NCBI GenBank assembly: GCA_963786805.1
Contig: CAWBAK010000006.1
Location: 62,001 to 126,000, forward strand
From: CALGFI01 sp963786805
GTDB lineage: Bacteria > Actinomycetota > UBA4738 > HRBIN12
Length of the DNA: 64,000 bases
Reading direction: 5' to 3'
This document shows, piece after piece, positions 17,130 through 25,498 of this stretch. Position 1 is the first letter of the stretch, and every line of letters starts with the position of its first letter. The notes beneath the pieces are model-generated. The model had not been told where the DNA came from. It did not search any database and was given only the letters and a program-made list of their open reading frames with translations. Made by a program: the position numbers and the translations under genes.

Positions 17130-17963
17130 GTGACCGCATCGTTCGAGACCCTTGCGACGGACCTCGATCATCCCGAAGGCGTCGCCGCCGGGCCCGACGG
17201 TCTCCTGTATGCGGGAGGCGAGGCGGGACAGATCTACCGGATCGAGGCGGACAGCTCGGTGCGAGAGATCGCCTCGACCGGTGGCTTCATCTACGGGGTC
17301 ACGCTCGATGCGTTCGGGAACGTGTACGCGTGCGACTACGGCAACGCATCGGTGATGCGGATCTCATCCGAGGGCCTCGTGACGACCTACTCGACCGGAA
17401 CGACCGGCCGTCCCATGCGGGTGCCGAACTTCTCCGCATTCGACGGCGAGGGCAACCTGTACGTCACCGACTCCGGCGAGTGGGGCGACGACGACGGGGT
17501 GATCTACCGCGTCGCCAAGGACGGGGCCACGGTCGTCTGGACCGACCTCGCGGCCCGGTTCCCGAACGGCTGTTGCCTCGATGCCGAGGGTCGAACCCTC
17601 CTCGTCGTCGAGTCGCACGGCCGGGCCATCGTCCGTATCTCGATCCGCGACGACGGGACGGCGGGGGAACCGCAGCAGGTCGCCGACCTCACCGGCTCGC
17701 AACCCGACGGGATCGCCCTCGCGGACGACGGGTCGATGTTCATCGGGTGCTACCGGCCGGACACGATCTTCCGGGTGGATCCCGATGGATCCTTCGAGGT
17801 GTTCGCCGAGGACCCGGACGGCGTGATCCTGAACCAACCGACGAACGTCGCGTTCGCAGGCGAGTCTCTCGACCGGCTCGTCGTGTCGAGCCTCGGCGGT
17901 TGGAGCCTCATCGCCGCCGACGCGGGGGTGCGAGGCGTTCCGCTCCGCTACCCGGCGCTCTGA
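17130..17963 (+). CDS. SMP-30/gluconolactonase-like beta-propeller protein
   Basis: A 277-residue protein made of repeated blades with the pattern NP-EG-GPDGLLYAG, FGNVYACDYG, GNLYVTDSGEWG, PNGCCLDAEG and PDGIALADDGSMFIG, which matches the SMP-30/gluconolactonase/LRE family (calcium-dependent lactonases and related sugar hydrolases). The GTG start is seven bases after the upstream lipoprotein stop, and no signal peptide is seen, so it is probably cytosolic. It is convergent with the VOC-family gene, overlapping it by 16 bases. The substrate is not determined; strictosidine-synthase-like or simple lactonase activity are alternatives. Confidence 0.8.
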   Translation: MTASFETLATDLDHPEGVAAGPDGLLYAGGEAGQIYRIEADSSVREIASTGGFIYGVTLDAFGNVYACDYGNASVMRISSEGLVTTYSTGTTGRPMRVPNFSAFDGEGNLYVTDSGEWGDDDGVIYRVAKDGATVVWTDLAARFPNGCCLDAEGRTLLVVESHGRAIVRISIRDDGTAGEPQQVADLTGSQPDGIALADDGSMFIGCYRPDTIFRVDPDGSFEVFAEDPDGVILNQPTNVAFAGESLDRLVVSSLGGWSLIAADAGVRGVPLRYPAL

Positions 17964-18343
17964 GCGACGGGCTTGTCCGCCATCAGCACGAGGTTGTTCC
18001 CGTCGGGGTCCTTGAAGAACGTCATCCACAGCTCCGAGGATCCTGCGCGATGGACGAGGTGGGGCGAGTCGCGAAATTCCACACCGCGCTCGCGGAGGGT
18101 CGAGTAAGCCTCGTCCAAGTCCCCGACGACGAAATACAGCAGCGGGTTCGAACGGAACTCCGGCGACTCGGGAACGCCGAGGTACAGACGCACGCCGTTG
18201 CAGTCGAAGAACGCCATCGGTTGCCCCTCCACACGGAACAGGAACGGGATCCCGAGCACGTCTCGATAGAACGCAACCGACCGGTCGACGTCCGTCACGC
18301 TCACGTGGATCTGTCCGATCGCACCAAGGCCTTGGAACGCCAT
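17948..18343 (-). CDS. VOC (glyoxalase/dioxygenase) superfamily protein
   Basis: A 131-residue single VOC unit with the usual beta-alpha-beta-beta-beta halves: QIHVSVTDVDRSVAFYRDVLGIPF at the start and FFKDPDGNNLVLMADK at the end. Candidate metal ligands are His in IHVSV and Glu/His in the second half (SSELWM, HLVHRAG). The ATG at 18343 has AGGGAG upstream; an ATG at 18385 in the same frame would overlap the next gene and lacks a ribosome binding site. It is convergent with the SMP-30-like gene. VOC proteins include glyoxalases, fosfomycin-resistance enzymes and ring-cleaving dioxygenases; this one cannot be placed more precisely. Confidence 0.85.
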   Translation of the reverse strand: MAFQGLGAIGQIHVSVTDVDRSVAFYRDVLGIPFLFRVEGQPMAFFDCNGVRLYLGVPESPEFRSNPLLYFVVGDLDEAYSTLRERGVEFRDSPHLVHRAGSSELWMTFFKDPDGNNLVLMADKPVAQSAG

Positions 18344-18381
18344 CGCGCGCTCTCCCTTCGACGTTCGTGTAAGCATGACAG

Positions 18382-19116
18382 TCATACGAGCCGGGCGACG
18401 AGAAGTGCGGCCGCGAGCAGCGGCATCGCCAGCGAGAACCAGCGGAGCGCCGCCTCCGGGGCCGCGCGGATCGAGGTCGCGTCGAGCGGCTCGGTGGAAC
18501 CGTCGGCTAGGACGACCTCGCCGTGCACGTCCCGCACGCTTCTTCGCAGACGGCGGACCGGTGTCGAGAGCGCACGTTGCCCGCCGGAGATGGCCGCGCA
18601 CGCCGCCGCGGCAAGGACGGCCTCGACGCGGATCGTCCCGGTCTGGGCGAAGTACGCGGTGAGCACCGGGAAGGCGCCCCAGGAGAGCGCGAACCAAAGG
18701 TCCGAGTGGACGACTCCGCCGAACAGCTCGAGGTTGTAGGCGACCACGAGGAAGGCGCCCGCCACGATGAACGCCCACAACCACGGCGAGACCTCGAGGG
18801 TACCGTGGATCCCCAGCCCGATCGCGGCCGCGAGCCCGACCACCGCGATCGCTCGAAGCACCCCGTCCGGGATCCTCGTTCGGAGCGGGCGTCCGTTCAG
18901 CTCGTCGAGGGCGTGGGCAGCGAGTCCCATCGCGAGGAGGAACGCGGCGAGCGTCTCGAGGAGCCAGCCGACCCGGACCTCGGGTGCGAGCGCGGCGCCG
19001 ATGACGACGTACGAGAGGTGCCACAGCGTGTACGGCGGATGCAGCAGCGACCAGTAGTCGCGCCATCCGCCCGGCGACAGCGCGTAGAACGCCGGGCGAT
19101 CCCTCGTCTCAGGCAT
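18382..19116 (-). CDS. UbiA-like integral membrane protein
   Basis: A 244-residue polytopic membrane protein. The early HPPYTLWHLSYVVIGAAL and the polar motif HALDELNGRPLRTRIPD resemble the aspartate-rich region of UbiA-type prenyltransferases, but the classic NDxxD pattern is not intact. About six hydrophobic helices follow, with a soluble insertion near SVRDVHGEVVLADGS before the last helix. It overlaps by eight bases the 3' end of the menaquinone-type methyltransferase gene, so the two are co-transcribed; that context supports a role in quinone or lipid biosynthesis. The family assignment is moderate only. Confidence 0.6.
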   Translation of the reverse strand: MPETRDRPAFYALSPGGWRDYWSLLHPPYTLWHLSYVVIGAALAPEVRVGWLLETLAAFLLAMGLAAHALDELNGRPLRTRIPDGVLRAIAVVGLAAAIGLGIHGTLEVSPWLWAFIVAGAFLVVAYNLELFGGVVHSDLWFALSWGAFPVLTAYFAQTGTIRVEAVLAAAACAAISGGQRALSTPVRRLRRSVRDVHGEVVLADGSTEPLDATSIRAAPEAALRWFSLAMPLLAAALLVARLV

Positions 19117-19837
19117 CGGTGAGTGCGGTCGCCTTCGTCCCCCACGTCACGACGGCCGAATCCATCGTCATCCGCTTCGTGCGCACGAGTCTCATGCCGG
19201 CGTCCTGCCACATGCGCACCTGGACCGGGAGCGGATAGCGCCGAACGAACTCGGTGATGCTGGGCCCGAGGAACCTCGCGGTCCGGAGCCACGCGTTCGA
19301 GACCGAAACGCCCATCAACGGCATCACGCCCCGCGTGTAGGCGTACCAGCCGGCGTGGATCCACGGATCCTGCGGCGTGTGGAACTCCAGACTGGCCATG
19401 ACCCCGCCCGGCCGAAGGACGCGAGCGAGCTCCCGAAGGGTCGCCGCCGGGTCGTCGACGTAGCGGAGCAGGTAGGTGAAGGTCACCGCGTCGAACGTCT
19501 CGGGGGGGAACGGGAGCGCTTGCGCCTGCCCGAGCACGAACCGCACCCGGTCCTCCTGCCCCGAGTCGCGAACGGCCTCCAGCCCTCGCCGGACCATCGA
19601 AGGGCTCTGGTCCAGGCCGACGACGCGGACGTTCTTCCGGGCGAGCTCGCGTGCGACCAATCCCGTGCCGGACGCGACGTCGAGCACCCAGGAACCGGGG
19701 ATGGCGTTGACTCGGGAGACGAGGAACCGTCGCCATCTCGGATCCTGGCCGAGCGAAAGGACCGCACCCATCCGGTCGTACTCGGGCGCGATCCCGGAGA
19801 AGATCGTTCGCGCCTGGCGAGTGCGCTCGGGATCCAT
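19109..19837 (-). CDS. UbiE/MenG-type quinone C-methyltransferase
   Basis: A 242-residue class I SAM-dependent methyltransferase. It begins with the UbiE/MenG-like FSGIAPEYDRMGAVLSLGQDPRWRRFLV, has the SAM-binding motif VLDVASGTG at residues 51-59, then VVGLDQSPSMV, FDAVTFTYLLRYVDDP and LARVLRPGGVMASLEF. These match demethylmenaquinone methyltransferases, the last step of menaquinone synthesis at the membrane. It overlaps the downstream UbiA-like membrane protein gene. A related methyltransferase acting on another quinone or lipid is possible, since the C-terminal third diverges from canonical UbiE. Confidence 0.82.
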   Translation of the reverse strand: MDPERTRQARTIFSGIAPEYDRMGAVLSLGQDPRWRRFLVSRVNAIPGSWVLDVASGTGLVARELARKNVRVVGLDQSPSMVRRGLEAVRDSGQEDRVRFVLGQAQALPFPPETFDAVTFTYLLRYVDDPAATLRELARVLRPGGVMASLEFHTPQDPWIHAGWYAYTRGVMPLMGVSVSNAWLRTARFLGPSITEFVRRYPLPVQVRMWQDAGMRLVRTKRMTMDSAVVTWGTKATALTDA

Positions 19838-19849
19838 CGCCGGTCGAGC

Positions 19850-20632
19850 CTACGACGGCTCGAGCAGGTCGGGGAGCTCGGCGATCGAGCCGAGCTCGAC
19901 GTCCGGCGTTCCCGAGGCGGCCGCGAGGTCGAGCTCGCGGAACTTCCCCGTTCGCACGAGGACGCCTCTCAGTCCGGCCGCCTGCGCACCCAGCACGTCG
20001 TTCACGACGTCGTCGCCCACCATCGCGGCGCGATCCGCCGGCACGCCGAGCTGCGTGAGCGCCGCCGCGAAGTGCGCCTCGGCGGGCTTGCCGCACACCA
20101 CCGCGCGCGTTCCCGCGGCCTCCTCGAGGCCGGCGACATAGGCGCCGCCGTCAAGCTGCCACCCATCGCTCGTGCGCCAGTACAGGTTCCGGTGCATCGC
20201 GACGAGCGCGGCTCCGTCCATCAGCATGCGGAACACGCGGTTCATCGTGGGATAGTCGAACCCCTCGAACGCGCCACCGAGCACCACCACATCCGCGGTT
20301 GCGTCGGCGTCGACCAGGCGGACGTCCTCGAGGTCGGCGCGCGCGTCCCCGTCGGACAGGAGGAAGACCGCGGCGCCGGGGTGCACCTTCCGTAGGTGTG
20401 CAGCCGTGGCGACCACGGCGGTCACGATCTCGTTCGGAGCGACGACAAGACCGGCGTCGGACAAGGTCTCGGCGAGGGCGGCGCGGGTGTGCGTGGTCGT
20501 GTTGGTGATCAGACGGAATTGGACGTCGTGCGCTCGAAGCCAGGCGAGGGTCTCGACGGCGCCCGGGAGGGGTTCCCAGGAGACGGTGAGCACACCGTCG
20601 ACGTCGAGGAGGACGCCGTCGATCTCGGACAC
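19850..20632 (-). CDS. HAD-superfamily phosphatase, NagD-like (class IIA)
   Basis: A 260-residue HAD hydrolase. Motif I is DVDGVL with the nucleophile and acid Asp at residues 10 and 12, motif II is ITNTTT, the lysine motif is GKPAEAHF, and motif III is GDDVVND. The cap lies between motifs II and III, as in the NagD/pyridoxal-phosphatase/LHPP subfamily. The substrate is unknown; family members dephosphorylate sugar phosphates, nucleotides or phospholysine/phosphohistidine. It lies between the methyltransferase gene and the MpaB-type oxygenase gene, with short gaps of 12 and 10 bases. Confidence 0.88.
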   Translation of the reverse strand: MSEIDGVLLDVDGVLTVSWEPLPGAVETLAWLRAHDVQFRLITNTTTHTRAALAETLSDAGLVVAPNEIVTAVVATAAHLRKVHPGAAVFLLSDGDARADLEDVRLVDADATADVVVLGGAFEGFDYPTMNRVFRMLMDGAALVAMHRNLYWRTSDGWQLDGGAYVAGLEEAAGTRAVVCGKPAEAHFAAALTQLGVPADRAAMVGDDVVNDVLGAQAAGLRGVLVRTGKFRELDLAAASGTPDVELGSIAELPDLLEPS

Positions 20633-20642
20633 GGCGCGGAGT

Positions 20643-21527
20643 CTAGTCCGGCAGGCTCTTCGCCCGGTCGAGATCGATCCCGAGCCGGCGTTTCAGCCGC
20701 TCCAACTCGTCGGAGCCGCGACCTCGCTCGCGCCGGCGCCACTCCTGGTACGGCCCGATGTACCGGTACCGGGGCGGAAGCAGCGGCCGCAACGCCCGGA
20801 TCGTCACGAGGCCCGCGCGCATCGCTGCGCGCTGCCTCGCCGTCGGCTCGAACCCGTATGCCTGGCGGAGCGGAGGTGGCAACGTGGCGAACGCGAGGCG
20901 GGAGACCGCCTTCAACACCGGACGCCACTCGGCGTCCTTGGGAGGATCCCGGAAGAGCCCTGCGACCCGTTCGGCCGCCTCGGTGACTCGGAGGATCCCC
21001 GACGACTCGACGTCGCGGAGGTACGCACGCAGAGCCGGAACGGTTGGCGGGATGATCGATCGCGGCACATGGACCATCTCGGCGGCGAGCATCTGCTCCT
21101 CGTGGAACCGCTGACGGCCGGCGTCATCCAGCTTCCCCACCGTGAGCTCCTCGAACAGCAGGGCGCTGTCCACGAGACAGGCGTGCACGTACAGAAGGAG
21201 GGCGGGATCCATCGCGTCGTACGGGAGACCGGTCACGTCGTCGATGCCACGGATGCGCGCGTGGACCTCGTTGATCCTGTCCGCGGCTGCGCGCGCCTGT
21301 GCCTTGGTCCCGAACGTGATCGTGTACGTCAGGATCAGCGTGCGCTGCAGCCGGCGCCAGGGGTTGCGCTCGTAGAAGCCGGACTGACGAGCACCGGCGA
21401 TGACGAGCGGGTGCGCGGCCTGCATCAGCACGGCACGTGCCCCGCCGAACAGCACGGTGATCTCGCGGTGCACTCGCCAGGAGACCGAACGTGGTCCGAA
21501 ATAGCCGAGATCGTCGCCGGCCGCCAT
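20643..21527 (-). CDS. Oxygenase MpaB family protein (DUF2236)
   Basis: A 294-residue protein matching the DUF2236/MpaB family (heme-binding oxygenases that include the latex-clearing protein family). It shows the typical start SVSWRVHREITVLFGGARAVLMQAAHPLVIAG, then YVHACLVDSALLFEEL and the EEQMLAAEMVHVPRS segment with conserved His. No signal peptide is seen. It is the first gene of a likely minus-strand run (oxygenase, HAD phosphatase, methyltransferase, membrane protein). The reaction in this organism is not known. Confidence 0.85.
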   Translation of the reverse strand: MAAGDDLGYFGPRSVSWRVHREITVLFGGARAVLMQAAHPLVIAGARQSGFYERNPWRRLQRTLILTYTITFGTKAQARAAADRINEVHARIRGIDDVTGLPYDAMDPALLLYVHACLVDSALLFEELTVGKLDDAGRQRFHEEQMLAAEMVHVPRSIIPPTVPALRAYLRDVESSGILRVTEAAERVAGLFRDPPKDAEWRPVLKAVSRLAFATLPPPLRQAYGFEPTARQRAAMRAGLVTIRALRPLLPPRYRYIGPYQEWRRRERGRGSDELERLKRRLGIDLDRAKSLPD

Positions 21528-21615
21528 CGATGCAACCTAGCAGCGGATCCGCTGTCCCCCGATCGAAGCCTGGACACGCCGATGCGGAGACGGAAGAATC
21601 GAGCGCTTCGACCCC

Positions 21616-22281
21616 ATGATCCTTTTCCTCTCCGCGATCGCGCTCGCCATCGCCCTCGGCTTCGTCTTCGGCGGCCGCCTCCAGGGGCTCGGAGAGCTGC
21701 GCTTGCGGTGGTGGGGACTGGCCATGGGCGGATTGGCTCTGCAGTTCGTTCCGCTCCCCGAGGGAAGTGGCGGCAGGGATCTGATCGTTCGGACGGCCGT
21801 TCTCGTCGCCTCCTATCTGCTGCTTCTTACGTTCGGAGCCGTGAACATCAGACTGCCGGGGATGCCGCTGGTGCTGGTCGGGCTGGCGGCCAACCTCATC
21901 GTGATCGGAGCGAACGGCGGCATGCCGGTGAGCGCCGACGCGCTGCGTGATTCCGGGCAGGCCGAGCTGATCCCCCAGCTCCAGGAGGCGGGGGCCGACA
22001 AACATCACCTGTTGAGCGACGGTGACGTCCTGACCCCACTCGCGGACGTGATCGGCGTGCCAAAGCCCATCGGCCAGGCGATCAGCATCGGAGACGTCTT
22101 CCAGTACGCCGGCTTGATGTGGCTGGTGATCGCCGCTATGCGGGGACGGATTCCGTCGAGCCAGATGGCGTCGGAACCGTACCGGGGGAAGCACCGTCGA
22201 GGGGAGCAGCCGGTCCTCGCTCCGGACCCGGGGCCGGCGGCGACCCTTCCTGCAGCCATGACGTCGGGAACCGAACCGTGA
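21616..22281 (+). CDS. DUF5317 family membrane protein
   Basis: A 221-residue protein with four or five hydrophobic helices and the conserved central loop GANGGMPVSADALR and LGDVLTPLADVIG-like segment (SDGDVLTPLADVIGVPKPIGQAISIGDV read in parts), which matches DUF5317. The function of this family is unknown. The C-terminal ~48 residues are Pro/Gly/Ala-rich and lie antisense to the C-terminal tail of the convergent histidine kinase, an overlap of 146 bases. It has its own promoter region of about 88 bases shared with the divergent oxygenase gene. Confidence 0.75.
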   Translation: MILFLSAIALAIALGFVFGGRLQGLGELRLRWWGLAMGGLALQFVPLPEGSGGRDLIVRTAVLVASYLLLLTFGAVNIRLPGMPLVLVGLAANLIVIGANGGMPVSADALRDSGQAELIPQLQEAGADKHHLLSDGDVLTPLADVIGVPKPIGQAISIGDVFQYAGLMWLVIAAMRGRIPSSQMASEPYRGKHRRGEQPVLAPDPGPAATLPAAMTSGTEP

Positions 22282-23668
22282 TCGTCGCGCCCTCGCCGGG
22301 CGCACTCTCCAACTTCAGCGTGCCGCCACCGACCGTCGCACGCTCACGCATCATCGTCATGCCGAAGTGACCCTCGGGCTCCGGCGCGTCCGCGTCGAAC
22401 CCGACCCCGTCGTCGCGAAGGACGAATTCCACCTCGTCGCCATCGGGTTTGACCGTCAGCCACATGTTCGAGGCCTCGGCATGCTTCAGCGAGTTCATCA
22501 CTCCCTCGCGCGCGATGTGGTACAGCAGGAGCGCGATCGGGGCCGGCAGTTCGACCTCATCGATGTCGGTGTGGAATTGGACCTCCGCGTCGCGGCCGGC
22601 GTCCGCGATGAAGCTGTGAAGGGCCTCCCCGAGTCCGGCGCGGCCGAGCGGTGAGCGATGCAGGTCGCGGATCAGCGCGCGGATCCGGTCGGACGTGCGG
22701 TTCTTCGTGTCCTTGATCTCGGCCAGGAGCTGCCCCGTGTCGCCGAGTCTCCCCGAATCGAGATGGCGCCTCGCCACATCGACTTGGATCGACAGGCGGA
22801 AGAGGAGCTGCGCCAGATCGTCGTGGAGGTATGAAGCGATCTGCATGCGTTCGTCTTGCCGCTCCTCGGCCATCCGATTCGAGAGCGCGCGAAGCACGTG
22901 TTCGCGATCCTTGAGCTCCTTGTGTGCCTCCTCCAACGCTTTGCTTCGGAAGAACATCTGCCGGGCAAGAAGCAGCGGGATGACAAAGACGGGCACAGCG
23001 TAGAAGTAAACTTCCCGGAAGACTTTTGCGAGAATTACTCCGAAGACCGCAAGGCCGAGATAGCTAATGACGAATTCGCTCAGCCGGCCTACTCGGAGCT
23101 GCCGGATGACCCGCAACGGATTCATCCAGTAGTGAATGCTTGCAGCCAGGCATACGAGGGTCGCGTTCACAATGTAATCCACCACTGCGGCGACGCTCGC
23201 TGCTGCAAGCAGCGGAAGGGGGCCCGATCCTTCGAGGGGTGAGGCCGGGATTGATGCTAGAGATTGGAAGACGGCGCTTGCAGCGCCGACTGCGAGCGCC
23301 ACTTGACATCTGTTGAATAGGGCACGTAGCAAGCCAACCTCTCTACGAAACTCCCGCGGATCGGACGCCGCCAAGAAGGCGGCTGAGGCCGCCAACGCGG
23401 GGTCATAAAGAAATGCCACGACCATCAGTAGAGGAAAACCCATGCTGATGTGGGTGCCTCGCCACATTGGCACAGGAATCAACTCGACCAGTCCAATAAC
23501 GAGGACCCAGATCGCGAGATCTCTCCCGACATCCCCGGCGAGCGTGGCCTGTTGTCTCGCAACTTCGAGCGCGAGCAGAATCAGCGTGGGGAAGACCACA
23601 ATCACCTCGAATAAGGCGAGACCCCACTGACGTGGCTGTTGTCTTCCGCCGTCCGCGTTCCGGTCCAT
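22136..23668 (-). CDS. Membrane sensor histidine kinase (HisKA_3 type), first of a paralogous pair
   Basis: A 510-residue kinase. The first ~230 residues form about seven membrane helices with a conserved turn DPREFRREVGLLRALFNRCQ. A coiled coil (EAHKELKDREHVLRALSNRM) leads to the NarL-type phosphorylation helix with His in SYLHDDLAQLLF, then the ATPase domain with EGVMNSLKHAEA, DDGVGFD and GHFGMTMMRERA. The tail after TVRFPTSW is Pro/Gly-rich and overlaps the convergent DUF5317 gene. The ATG at 23668 has a GGGGGAG site seven bases upstream. No LuxR-type response regulator is adjacent, so it is an orphan here. The membrane half seems lower in GC than the kinase half, suggesting mosaic origin. 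Confidence 0.88.
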   Translation of the reverse strand: MDRNADGGRQQPRQWGLALFEVIVVFPTLILLALEVARQQATLAGDVGRDLAIWVLVIGLVELIPVPMWRGTHISMGFPLLMVVAFLYDPALAASAAFLAASDPREFRREVGLLRALFNRCQVALAVGAASAVFQSLASIPASPLEGSGPLPLLAAASVAAVVDYIVNATLVCLAASIHYWMNPLRVIRQLRVGRLSEFVISYLGLAVFGVILAKVFREVYFYAVPVFVIPLLLARQMFFRSKALEEAHKELKDREHVLRALSNRMAEERQDERMQIASYLHDDLAQLLFRLSIQVDVARRHLDSGRLGDTGQLLAEIKDTKNRTSDRIRALIRDLHRSPLGRAGLGEALHSFIADAGRDAEVQFHTDIDEVELPAPIALLLYHIAREGVMNSLKHAEASNMWLTVKPDGDEVEFVLRDDGVGFDADAPEPEGHFGMTMMRERATVGGGTLKLESAPGEGATITVRFPTSWLQEGSPPAPGPERGPAAPLDGASPGTVPTPSGSTESVPA

Positions 23669-23919
23669 AACTCCCCCAAAAGACGTCTTGAAGCGTAGAC
23701 GGACATCTTGACGGCTTCGCAGCCTGGAGCAAACCACTCTCCTCAGCCACGTTTCTCGCGGGCCCTACCCTAGATGGCGTAGGTCGCACGCCCGGCTTGT
23801 CGGCCGATGAGGGGTCCCCCGATAGTTGGCCCCGGTGTCCCCCGAATGTGGCGGATCCTGAGCTTGGGGGATAGGAAACAAGGGCAGGGGGCACCTCGGC
23901 TCAACGAGGGAGGTGGACG
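23669..23919. other. Divergent intergenic region between kinase 1 and the peptide gene
   Basis: No gene was seen in these 251 bases. The region should hold the promoters of the minus-strand kinase and the plus-strand peptide gene. It contains repeated C-run motifs (GTCCCCCGATAG, TGTCCCCCGAATG) and a related inverted copy TTGGGGGATAGG. GGAAAC near 23874 resembles an ECF-sigma -35 element, but no convincing -10 was found. Confidence 0.4.
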
Positions 23920-24003
23920 GTGAAGCTGATCAAGCGGTTCGCGATCGCGCTTGGCTCGCTCGGAGCACTTGTGCTCGCCGGCGGCGCCCACATGCGCTTC
24001 TAG
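23920..24003 (+). CDS. 27-residue hydrophobic peptide between two histidine kinases
   Basis: GTG at 23920 is preceded by GAGGGAGGTGGAC, one of the best ribosome binding sites in the window. The frame encodes 27 residues: a basic start (MKLIKRF), a hydrophobic core of about 15 residues and the polar end GGAHMRF, then TAG. It looks like a small membrane peptide or a secreted signal precursor with Sec-like charge and core. It is followed 27 bases later by a perfect hairpin that could end its transcript. It lies divergent from kinase 1 and convergent with kinase 2, which suggests but does not prove a link to signalling. A leader peptide with no product function is the alternative. Confidence 0.5.
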   Translation: MKLIKRFAIALGSLGALVLAGGAHMRF

Positions 24004-24030
24004 CTCACCGACCGAACATGAACTTCATTA

Positions 24031-24060
24031 GTAGGCTCCGAGCATGGGCTCGGAGCCTAC
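24031..24060. terminator. Perfect 13-bp hairpin between the peptide gene and kinase 2
   Basis: Arms GTAGGCTCCGAGC (24031-24043) and its exact complement (24048-24060) close a four-base loop ATGG. The hairpin sits 13 bases beyond the kinase 2 stop (24074) and 27 bases beyond the peptide stop (24003), so it is placed to end both convergent transcripts. There is no long T-run in either direction, as is common for actinobacterial terminators. Confidence 0.7.
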
Positions 24061-24073
24061 ACGTGTTCAAAAA

Positions 24074-25498
24074 TCAGTGAATCGGGAGCCTGACAAGGAC
24101 TCGAGTCCCGCTCCCAGGCGAGCTGTCGACCTGCAGGATTCCGCCAGCCAGTTCAACTCGCTCACGCATTAGAGCCAAACCGAAGTGCCGCGCTTGATCG
24201 ACATCGTCGGGCTCAAAGCCGCATCCATCATCCTCAACCTGGAGTCGAACAACCTCCGTATCGCGTCGGAGCGCGACGTGCACGGACGACCCACGTGAGT
24301 GCCGGAGCGCATTCCTAAGAGCTTCTCGTGCTACCTGGAAAGTCAAGAGTTCAACGACAGGAGTCGCTCTTGCATCTTCTAGTTCGGCAACCAGTGTCAT
24401 CGCTGTCTCTGATTCCAAGTCACGCAACAATAGATGAAGCGTGTGGGCGAGCCCACCGGCCCCTAATGAGGTAAGACGCAGATCCCGGATGAGAGACCGG
24501 ATTGTTCCATTAGCCTCATCTGTCGCCCGGAGCAATTCCGGTAAATCATCCTCCATCGCGAGAAGTCGTCCGGACGACAATTCTTGCCGCAGAACCTGAC
24601 CCATCAAGTGCACCTTAAACAACGGTGGGAGCACGTCGTCATGCAGACCAGCAGCAATGGTCAGGCGTTCATCACGACGTTCATTGAGGATTCTGCTATC
24701 CACATCTTGCAGAGCTCGGCTTTGAACACTTAGACGACTGATCGCTCCTTCGAGACTTTGTCCGTGAGAAAAGGCCTGTCTAGCTAGCACTACGGGCATT
24801 GCGAACAGGAGCAGGGTCCACGGCCCGACCGTTTCGTATGCCTGTGCTAAGAGAACGCTAAGGAGCCCAAAGCTCCCGTAAGTCGCGACGAAATCAAGAA
24901 TGGAGCCTAGGCGAAGGCGAGCCATGGAAACCTTAGGTGACACGCCTTCCGACAGCGCCATGATCCCGCCAACCATCGCGTAGTTAACCAAACAGTCAGT
25001 TCCCACCGCGGCAAGAGCACCCGCGGCGGCCCCGGGAAAAACCCCAACATCGTTGGCGACTACAGAGAAGACTGCGGCCGCAGCCATGACGCTAAGCGAT
25101 GTTTGCGCTCGATTGAAGAGGGCACGCTCAAGGGAAATCGCATGTCGAAACTCTCGGATGTCGATGTAGCCGGCGAACGCGATGATTCCGGCCGGAATCG
25201 GTCCCAATAGGTATCCAGCGGCAAGGAGGACTGGCATGTCCAAACCAAGCTGTTGGCCGGAGGGGGTCTGAATCGCAGCGGGGCCGACGGCTGCTGCTGC
25301 TGCGGACCAGAGAAGTATGTCAAGCCAGTGATTGAGAAGACTCCCCTCCGCAACCCATGCCCCCGCGCCAACAATTGCAAGATCGATGCCGATCGCAGCG
25401 ACAACTGCAATCCGGACGAGGTCGAACGATCCATGTCGGCGTCTAGCCTCGCGGGGAAGCCCGTTAGGGACCGTGGCGGCGTTCGTCGTGACGGACAC
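24074..25498 (-). CDS. Membrane sensor histidine kinase (HisKA_3 type), second of a paralogous pair
   Basis: A 474-residue kinase with the same plan as the upstream paralogue: about seven membrane helices including DIREFRHAISLERALFNRAQ, a coiled coil, the phosphorylation helix with His in AAGLHDDVLPPLF, and an ATPase domain (REALRNALRHSRG, DDGCGFEPDD, RHFGLALMRERVE). GTG at 25498 has GAGGAGG six bases upstream; the ATG at 25591 in the same frame would overlap the divergent response regulator start. Its base composition and A/T-ending codons differ from the window average, pointing to acquisition by transfer. No dedicated NarL-type regulator is adjacent. Confidence 0.88.
   Translation of the reverse strand: MSVTTNAATVPNGLPREARRRHGSFDLVRIAVVAAIGIDLAIVGAGAWVAEGSLLNHWLDILLWSAAAAAVGPAAIQTPSGQQLGLDMPVLLAAGYLLGPIPAGIIAFAGYIDIREFRHAISLERALFNRAQTSLSVMAAAAVFSVVANDVGVFPGAAAGALAAVGTDCLVNYAMVGGIMALSEGVSPKVSMARLRLGSILDFVATYGSFGLLSVLLAQAYETVGPWTLLLFAMPVVLARQAFSHGQSLEGAISRLSVQSRALQDVDSRILNERRDERLTIAAGLHDDVLPPLFKVHLMGQVLRQELSSGRLLAMEDDLPELLRATDEANGTIRSLIRDLRLTSLGAGGLAHTLHLLLRDLESETAMTLVAELEDARATPVVELLTFQVAREALRNALRHSRGSSVHVALRRDTEVVRLQVEDDGCGFEPDDVDQARHFGLALMRERVELAGGILQVDSSPGSGTRVLVRLPIH

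Noticed and set aside
19845..19862. CGAGCC/GGCTCG hairpin near the HAD phosphatase stop as a terminator
   Set aside because: It overlaps the stop codon, is only six pairs long and lies within a run of closely packed co-directional genes.
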